In this document: one piece after another, positions 54,873 through 60,227 of the stretch
Position numbering within the stretch: position 1 is the first letter of the stretch
Layout of the letters: every line of letters starts with the position of its first letter
Origin: Vibrio sp. 10N.261.45.E2
Lineage (GTDB): Bacteria > Pseudomonadota > Gammaproteobacteria > Enterobacterales > Vibrionaceae
Length of the DNA: 60,227 bases
Reading direction: 5' to 3'
NCBI RefSeq assembly: GCF_002875705.1
Contig: NZ_MCZZ01000048.1
Location: 1-60,227 of the forward strand
Position numbers and translations under genes: made by a program
Notes under the pieces: generated by a model
The model's database searches: none
What the model saw: only the letters and a program-made list of their open reading frames with translations
What the model was told of the DNA's origin: nothing

Positions 54873-56619
54873 TGTCTTGCCCCCAAAGTTTTGTCATCCA
54901 CATTTGGCTAAACAGCAAACCGGTAAACATACTGGTTAACAAACCGATAGCGAGGGTTATTGCAAAGCCTTTTACTGCACCATAGCCAATCACAAATAAA
55001 ATAATTGCTGTGATCAACGACGTCAGGTTAGCGTCAATAATGGTACTTCTTGCTTCTTTGTAGCCTCTTGGTATCGCACTCGCGAGCGACCTTCCTGAAC
55101 GCATTTCTTCTTTGATTCGCTCAAACACCAGTACATTAGTGTCGACCGCCATGCCCATTGTGAGTACAAGACCCGCAATACCCGGTAGGGTGAGCGTTGC
55201 TCCAGGTATCAACGATAACAAACCCACAATCATAACAATGTTAGTGATAAGCGCGGCACACGCAATAATGCCGAATTTACGGTACAAAATAAGCATCGAT
55301 ATAAAAGTTAGTACTAAGCCGACTATTACAGCTAACAAGCCCTTTTGAATGTTTTCTTCACCTAGGCTTGGACCAATCACCTGCTCATCAATAATGGTCA
55401 CGGGGACGGTCAATGAACCAGAGCGCAGTATTAGAGCCAAGTCTTGTGCATCAGAAATTTGCCCGATACCCGTTATTCTAAAGCGACTTCCTAATTGGCT
55501 TTGGATCGTAGCAATGTTGATCACTTCATGTCGTTGAACAAGTTGATTGTTATGGTCTTGATGGTATTCACTATACAAGGTAGCCATAGGTTTACCGATA
55601 CTACTACGTGAGAAGTCAGACATTTTGCTGCCTCCTGCACTGCTCAACACCAAATTAACTTCAGGTTGTCCAAACTCGCCAACCGATGCGGATGCACCAA
55701 TAATGTACTCTCCCGTTAACACCGGTTGCCTAGACAAGCGTACAGATTCCCCATCACGCGTAGTATGAGTCTGTGCAGCTTGGCTTGAATCAACAACCGT
55801 ATGAAAAGAGATCGTCGCCGTCGCACCAATAACACGCTTCGCAACTTGAGGATCTTGAACGCCCGGAAGCTCTATTAATATACGATCAGCCCCCTGACGC
55901 TGGGTGACGGCCTCAGTGATACCTAAACTTTCAATACGCTGGCGCATAATATTTAGGGTTTGCTGCATCGCGAGGCTTGCCTGCTCTTCTTTAATGCTTT
56001 CATCAAGCGTAAAACGTAATACGTTGTCGTTTACACTGATTTTCCATTCAGAAAACTGTGAACGCATGTGGTCGGTTACGCTTTGAATACTGTTTGAATC
56101 ACGACTACTTAAATTAGTAATAATGACCGAGAATCCATTGTTATCTATGTCAGCAATTCGACTGCGTATCCCTTCTGCACGAGCCACGTGACGAGCATTC
56201 GTCGATGTCGCTTCTACCAAACTTTTCACGCTGTCATCTATTTCAACTTGCAGCATGAACTGCACGCCACCACGAAGATCTAATCCAAGATTAATGGGGG
56301 TTAGCCCTACCTGACTAAATAGCTGAGGTGCCGCACTAACAAATGAAAAATGAGAATGGGCTAATGGAAATGCCAATGACAATACCTGTTGCGCTTCTCG
56401 CTGTTCTTTTTTATTTTCAAAGATTAACGTTGTTTCGTCTTGTTGATTCTCAACACTTAGCGGAGTTATCTGATTTTTAATTAATGTGCTTAGCAAAGGC
56501 TCAATGGGTAATGAACTATCAGCGTGATTAAGAACCAATGCAGGCTTTTCGCCAAAAAAGCTCGGTATGGCGCTAATCAACAAGAGAATCAGCAGGAAAT
56601 AGGCAAATATTTTTTTCAT
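54859..56619 (-). CDS. secD2: SecD paralogue (SecD2-like)
   Basis: A 586-residue SecD: TM1, a large periplasmic P1 domain beginning NLGLDLRGGVQFMLQVEID, and five more membrane helices with TMGMAVDTNVLVFERIKEEM, containing the Asp and Arg needed for cation flow. Start behind GGTAGAGAAC, only 10 bp after the vemP-like stop. The AGAGAA of that ribosome site (56621-56626) can pair with TTCTCT inside codons 11-13, so occlusion by RNA structure is possible, as described for V. alginolyticus secD2. Confidence 0.92.
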   Translation of the reverse strand: MKKIFAYFLLILLLISAIPSFFGEKPALVLNHADSSLPIEPLLSTLIKNQITPLSVENQQDETTLIFENKKEQREAQQVLSLAFPLAHSHFSFVSAAPQLFSQVGLTPINLGLDLRGGVQFMLQVEIDDSVKSLVEATSTNARHVARAEGIRSRIADIDNNGFSVIITNLSSRDSNSIQSVTDHMRSQFSEWKISVNDNVLRFTLDESIKEEQASLAMQQTLNIMRQRIESLGITEAVTQRQGADRILIELPGVQDPQVAKRVIGATATISFHTVVDSSQAAQTHTTRDGESVRLSRQPVLTGEYIIGASASVGEFGQPEVNLVLSSAGGSKMSDFSRSSIGKPMATLYSEYHQDHNNQLVQRHEVINIATIQSQLGSRFRITGIGQISDAQDLALILRSGSLTVPVTIIDEQVIGPSLGEENIQKGLLAVIVGLVLTFISMLILYRKFGIIACAALITNIVMIVGLLSLIPGATLTLPGIAGLVLTMGMAVDTNVLVFERIKEEMRSGRSLASAIPRGYKEARSTIIDANLTSLITAIILFVIGYGAVKGFAITLAIGLLTSMFTGLLFSQMWMTKLWGQDNDKA

Positions 56620-56629
56620 GTTCTCTACC

Positions 56630-57067
56630 CTATAAATACACGTACTTCACGAGATAAAAGCTACCTTCTGGGGCTTGTAACCAGTTAGTAGCGTTCACAT
56701 CACCAGGTCGGCACTTCGAGATTTTGATAAGTAAGCTACCATCGAGTTCTCGATGAAAATTCATATTGTCGATATTAGTAATCAATTGCTGACCACCATC
56801 TGCTATCTCGTCACTTTGTCCGTCCATGATAACAATCGACCATAAATCACTTTCGGCTTCTTCCTTGGTAATTCGATACGTCAGAGATTGATTATTACTG
56901 ATTTGTTTTATATCACTCGTCGCTTCAATTTGAGGTTCACTGTCATAAATGAGCTTGGCTATTGCAGACACGTCATCCAACATCGAGCTCGAAGACCATG
57001 CAAAACTTGAGAAAAAGCCGTTTACAAGAAGAGAGAATAACAAAAGATATTTATTGATTTTTTTCAT
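56630..57067 (-). CDS. vemP: VemP-like secretion-monitor peptide candidate
   Basis: A 145-residue exported protein: signal peptide 1-23 (MKKINKYLLLFSLLVNGFFS, then SFA), a hydrophilic middle, and a C-terminal stretch RPGDVNATNWLQAPEG ending YLVKYVYL. V. alginolyticus VemP is a 159-residue exported arrest peptide directly upstream of secD2-secF2 that stalls ribosomes near its C-terminus when export slows, freeing the secD2 ribosome site. Position, signal peptide, size and the 10-bp gap fit. I cannot align the arrest residues from memory, and no Gln lies three residues from the end, so stalling by the same residues is unproven. The ribosome site is weak. Confidence 0.65.
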   Translation of the reverse strand: MKKINKYLLLFSLLVNGFFSSFAWSSSSMLDDVSAIAKLIYDSEPQIEATSDIKQISNNQSLTYRITKEEAESDLWSIVIMDGQSDEIADGGQQLITNIDNMNFHRELDGSLLIKISKCRPGDVNATNWLQAPEGSFYLVKYVYL

Positions 57068-57194
57068 AGGGTTAACAACTGTGGATTGATGCTACTTAGA
57101 TTCTTTTTTGAACCTATCTCCTTTGCTGCATTAAGTTTCCTTTCCTAGAAAACCATGAATGCGGTGATCATAAATAACCAACAGTGTTCTGAAT

Positions 57195-57213
57195 ACGGTT
57201 TACAGAAATTCAA
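57195..57213 (-). promoter_or_regulatory. Island element, copy 5 (vemP-like-secDF2)
   Basis: On the minus strand TTGAATTTCTGTAAACCGT, matching copy 4 at 17 of 19 positions; the right half-site is degenerate. It ends 127 bp before the vemP-like ATG. Confidence 0.55.
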
Positions 57214-57235
57214 ATATGACTTGATAAGTTCACAT

Positions 57236-57254
57236 TTGAATTTCTCTAATTCTT
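57236..57254 (+). promoter_or_regulatory. Island element, copy 3 (120-residue protein)
   Basis: TTGAATTTCTCTAATTCTT, ending 121 bp before the ATG at 57376. Its centre is 41 bp from copy 5, and the two point away from each other. Confidence 0.65.
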
Positions 57255-57375
57255 TGAGTCCCTAAGCGAAGTAAAGCAGACTTGAATCAAACCACATTGC
57301 GTTGAAACTCAATGTCTAACCCCTAACAAGCATTTCTGTTTGGGCGGATTATTTCAATCTAGAGGAACCGATACC

Positions 57376-57738
57376 ATGAAATTCAATACTATTTATCTTA
57401 ATGATCGACGCTATAAGATCTACGATATCGGAGAGGGGCAAAGTGTGATGTTCATTTTCCACCGAGAGAATAGTGTTACCGATATAGAAGAAATTGTAAG
57501 ACTGAAACTGAAGGAGCATCAACGAGTGATTATTGTCGACCTCAGTGATGATTTTCCTAGTAATATTTCAGAAGTGAATGACGAAAGTTGCCAAAATTTG
57601 ATTGAAGACCTTCATCTACTTGCAGACGTATACTGGCTTGACAACGTGGCCGTGGAAAGTAACTACATAAATAAACCAGTGCACGCAACCTTATCATCTC
57701 TACTCGGTAATAGATGTTTTGCTTTGACCACTTTATAA
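57376..57738 (+). CDS. Hypothetical cytoplasmic protein, divergent from vemP-like gene
   Basis: A 120-residue acidic protein without signal peptide or membrane segment. Start behind AGAGGAACCGATACC; the frame opens 12 codons earlier. The pattern IYDIGEGQSVMFIFHREN followed by QRVIIVDLSDDF resembles the first strands of an alpha/beta hydrolase, but the catalytic parts are absent, so no function is claimed. It shares a bidirectional control region with the vemP-like-secDF2 operon and is followed by IS remnants, so it may be truncated at its 3' end. Confidence 0.6.
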   Translation: MKFNTIYLNDRRYKIYDIGEGQSVMFIFHRENSVTDIEEIVRLKLKEHQRVIIVDLSDDFPSNISEVNDESCQNLIEDLHLLADVYWLDNVAVESNYINKPVHATLSSLLGNRCFALTTL

Positions 57739-57874
57739 TAGTGGCTAACCTTCAAAGCTGTGTAAAAGTACAATATCATTTACTATACTCGTGATAGTCG
57801 AGGATGGTTCGATAGTTTTTATCAAAGTTGTTCTTCACCCAACACTATCGACCAAAATATCCCATGGTTGGATG

Positions 57875-58161
57875 GGTACTGTCAACTTATCCAAATTGGG
57901 CGTCAAAACTTAACTCACGACGCCTTATCCTGAATTTTGGATACAACTTACCCTAGCCCATTCGACAAATGATCTTTCGCGGAAAAGTCGATAGTGTTTG
58001 GCTTGCATTAAATGACGGCCCGGTCGAAATAAGTTATTCACCACGCCATGGCAACTCAAAAATCGCTGCGCTTGACCATAAGACTTGAATCGACGCATTT
58101 ACCTTTCTTGCTGTCGCGTAGGTTGGTGAGATAACTCGCAACCGTTGTTCTCATACTGAGT
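57875..58161 (-). mobile_element. Remnant of an IS6-like element (transposase C-terminus)
   Basis: On the minus strand a transposase tail reads NNGCELSHQPTRQQER, a stop, then MRRFKSYGQAQRFLSCHGVV and RERSFVEWARVSC, ending at TAA 57925-57927; this resembles IS6-family DDE transposases. GGTACTGTCAA at 57875 resembles an IS6 terminal repeat. The 5' part is cut off by IS copy 2, and an in-frame TAA breaks the frame. Confidence 0.65.
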
Positions 58162-59215
58162 GGCTTTGTTGCTTAATTGGATGGAACTAAATCAAGAAGA
58201 TACGATCTGATCGGCTACACCCATTAATCATCGTAGCCTCATGCCTAAACCTCGTTACAAAACAACTAACTGGAAGCAGTACAATAAAGCCTTAATCAAC
58301 CGTGGTTCTTTGACCTTTTGGATTGATGAAGAAGCGATAACCGAGTGGAAGCAAAACAAACAAGGCAAGCGTGGTAGACCTCGCCAATTCAGCGACTTAG
58401 CCATTACTACTGCACTGATGGTGAAACGTATTTTCTCTATGCCGTTGAGAGCACTGCAAGGGTTTCTTGATTCGGAATTTAAGCTGGCTAACATCCCGCT
58501 AGTTTGTCCGCACTACACCTGTATAAGCCGTCGAGCCAAGGAAGTTGAGGTTTCATTTAAAACTAAAACCAGAGGTGCGATACAACACCTCGCCATTGAT
58601 GCCACTGGCCTCAAGGTTTATGGCGAAGGTGAATGGAAGGTTAAGAAGCATGGTACTGACGGGAAGCGTAGGGTTTGGCGTAAGCTGCATATCGCAGTAG
58701 ATACTAGCACCCACGAAATAGTCGCAGCAGAGCTGAGCTTATCTAACATAACCGATGCCGAAGTACTTCCCAACTTGCTTAAGCAGACACGTCGTAAAAT
58801 CATTGAGATATCAGGCGATGGTGCTTATGACACAAGGAATTGCCATGATGCCATACGGATAAAGCGCGCTGTTGCGCTCATCCCGCCAAGAGAGGGAGCA
58901 GCCTTCTGGGAACAAGGGCATCCTCGTAACTTAGCGGTAGGTTGCCAAAAGCTCTACGGCTCCAACAAGAAGTGGAAAAAGCGGTATGGCTATCATAAGC
59001 GCTCGCTATCAGAGACAGCAATGTACCGAGTGAAACAGTTGTTAGGTGGGAAATTAAGCCTGAGGGACTACAACGCTCAAGTTGGTGAGACTTACGCTAT
59101 GATCAAAGCGCTGAACAAGCTTACAGGGCTAGGTATGCCTGAAACTCAGTATGTTGTTTAAGAACTGAACAACATGGGGCTACCATGTCTTCTCATCGAA
59201 TTAAGCAACAAAGCC
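58162..59215 (+). mobile_element. IS5 family (IS903 group) insertion sequence, copy 2
   Basis: A 1054-bp element with ends GGCTTTGTTGCTTAA, in inverted orientation to copy 1. Flanking 9-mers differ (ATACTGAGT against CCTCTAAAC), so there is no target duplication and the site has been rearranged since insertion. It has a single terminal repeat at the end that is doubled in copy 1. Confidence 0.9.
58241..59161 (+). CDS. IS903-group transposase, copy 2
   Basis: A 306-residue DDE transposase starting MPKPRYKTTNWKQYN, with the same intact catalytic residues as copy 1 (HLAIDATGLK, SGDGAYDTRN, SLSETAMYRV). The last two thirds are nearly identical to copy 1, the first third is diverged. Confidence 0.93.
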   Translation: MPKPRYKTTNWKQYNKALINRGSLTFWIDEEAITEWKQNKQGKRGRPRQFSDLAITTALMVKRIFSMPLRALQGFLDSEFKLANIPLVCPHYTCISRRAKEVEVSFKTKTRGAIQHLAIDATGLKVYGEGEWKVKKHGTDGKRRVWRKLHIAVDTSTHEIVAAELSLSNITDAEVLPNLLKQTRRKIIEISGDGAYDTRNCHDAIRIKRAVALIPPREGAAFWEQGHPRNLAVGCQKLYGSNKKWKKRYGYHKRSLSETAMYRVKQLLGGKLSLRDYNAQVGETYAMIKALNKLTGLGMPETQYVV

Positions 59216-59325
59216 CCTCTAAACCAATACTTCCATCAAATCGTCCAGTCTTTTTTAACGACAAAAATCTGCCAGAGTATTAACTTATATCTGTCGACTG
59301 GCAAGTCATGCGAACAAATAATAAC

Positions 59326-59353
59326 GCCCCACCTATTGAAATATAAGTGGGGC
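59326..59353 (-). terminator. Terminator of the DUF2860 gene
   Basis: GCCCCAC and GTGGGGC form a 7-bp stem, 14 bp beyond the stop codon on the minus strand. Confidence 0.7.
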
Positions 59354-59367
59354 ATTTTAGTATTCAA

Positions 59368-60210
59368 TTAGAATTTGTAGCTAGCACCGATGGAAGCAAC
59401 ATAATCTTCACTCTTGTAGAAACTAATATTCGAATCGTTGTAATCTACACCTGCAAATGAAACAACGCTCCAGTTCTTGAACCCAGCAATATTGGCGTAT
59501 TCATAGGCAGCGAAAAAGCTGTGTTGGTTATCCGTTCTTGTTTTGCCATAAATGGGATTACTTCCATCATAATCAACGTACGAATAGCTGCTCGTTAGTG
59601 CCAATGTGTGCGCATTATGGTTAACGAAATAGGTAAATTCAATCTCATATTGATCAAACGTTTCTGCTTTACCGCCTGCGTCATTGTGCTGGTAACCTAA
59701 ACTTGAAATAAGCCCCTGATTTGACCCAAAGTAAGCCATGTAGCTACCTTTTAGATAGTACTTGTCGCTATCACGATACAGTTCTTTCTCTTCGATACCT
59801 TCGTTATCCACTTCTAATGTTGCAAACGCCATATCCAAAGAAAAGCCTGAATTTAGGATGCTTTTTAGTTTCAGGCGGTACGCGTGACCATTAACATCGG
59901 TCTCACTGCGGTAGCCTTCTAAATATGGGTTTTCCCAAACCTCACCGGATAAAACAGTCGGTAAGTATGCGACGTCAATTTGAGTGCCATTTCTCATATC
60001 GTACTGATAGCCAATCTCAAAGGCTAAATCACCGACGGCTAAGTCATCTCTTGATGTACCCAAATAGACCCTTTGGTTACGTTCGACACCAAGGTCATAG
60101 GCAAGAGATCCAAGTGGCATAGCAAAAAAATCGTCACTGTGTGAGCCACTTTTCTCAATACTACTTAGGTAGGCATCGCCTTGGGTACTTAAGTTGGAGT
60201 TGGTAGACAT
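59368..60210 (-). CDS. DUF2860 family outer-membrane protein, N-terminus possibly lost
   Basis: A 280-residue beta-barrel-like protein: RVYLGTSRDDLAVGDLAFEIGYQYDM and the run AYLPTVLSGEVWENPYLEGYR match DUF2860 proteins of Vibrio from memory, and it ends in Phe (IGASYKF). No signal peptide is present from the ATG at 60210, although GGAGCAGATC precedes it, and an in-frame TAA lies at 60223-60225. The real N-terminus with signal may be encoded beyond the window and cut off by that stop, so the gene may be broken. Confidence 0.7.
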   Translation of the reverse strand: MSTNSNLSTQGDAYLSSIEKSGSHSDDFFAMPLGSLAYDLGVERNQRVYLGTSRDDLAVGDLAFEIGYQYDMRNGTQIDVAYLPTVLSGEVWENPYLEGYRSETDVNGHAYRLKLKSILNSGFSLDMAFATLEVDNEGIEEKELYRDSDKYYLKGSYMAYFGSNQGLISSLGYQHNDAGGKAETFDQYEIEFTYFVNHNAHTLALTSSYSYVDYDGSNPIYGKTRTDNQHSFFAAYEYANIAGFKNWSVVSFAGVDYNDSNISFYKSEDYVASIGASYKF

Positions 60211-60227
60211 GATCTGCTCCAGTTAGA

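Noticed and set aside
49380..59215. Composite transposon carrying mscS and secDF2
   Set aside because: The IS copies are diverged, copy 1 has its own target duplication (independent insertion) and copy 2 has none, so the pair did not move the segment as a unit.
1..60227. CRISPR arrays, tRNA or rRNA genes
   Set aside because: No regularly spaced repeats of suitable length and no tRNA or rRNA signature seen by eye.

Overview
The window looks like a Vibrio chromosome, probably the second chromosome of a Splendidus-clade-like species. This is inferred from the family mix (vct-type siderophore transporter, DUF3332, DUF2999, DUF2860, PACE, a second SecDF set behind a VemP-like ORF), moderate GC and Vibrio-like gene style; no rRNA or tRNA gene was seen. 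About 45 protein genes are intact, with several decayed genes and two full IS903-group insertion sequences.

Left part (1-27 kb): an MFS exporter divergent from a LysR regulator; a very large BvgS-like hybrid kinase overlapping an HD-GYP response regulator; a Fur-controlled catechol siderophore ABC transporter (vctPDGC-like); several small Vibrio proteins; a potassium channel/AI-2E exporter pair; a DUF2955-HlyD efflux pair divergent from an AraC regulator; a diguanylate cyclase with a repeat-encoded poly-serine tail; a beta-barrel protein; and a decayed patch (AraC gene with one in-frame stop, porin remnant). A PACE efflux gene divergent from its probable LysR regulator follows.

Middle (27-44 kb): thiamin salvage. 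A TPP riboswitch precedes thiD-thiZ-thiX-thiY-tenA-thiM; thiE lies beyond a chemoreceptor gene. Together these import and regenerate the pyrimidine moiety, phosphorylate pyrimidine and thiazole, and join them. Then come an EamA exporter, an AraC regulator, DUF2999, a YdcF-like protein, and a glutathione transferase behind a 16-bp TetR-type palindrome. A short accessory stretch holds an integrase remnant, a WYL regulator and a DHFR-like gene.

Right part (44-60 kb): an envelope and ion-stress region. It contains chaA-dedA-mgtE-marC (Ca2+/H+ antiporter, DedA, Mg2+ channel, MarC), an MscS channel, a 26-residue membrane microprotein, a small outer-membrane barrel, vemP-like-secD2-secF2, and an unknown 120-residue protein. 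The most interesting signal is here: a 19-bp near-palindromic element (core GAATTTCTSTAATTC) occurs five times, each in the same orientation relative to the gene downstream. It precedes chaA, the microprotein, the barrel gene, the vemP-like operon and the 120-residue gene. I read this as an undescribed regulon joining ion transport, protein export and envelope proteins. Two IS903-group elements in inverted orientation bracket 50.5-58.2 kb; one has a perfect 9-bp target duplication and a duplicated terminal repeat.
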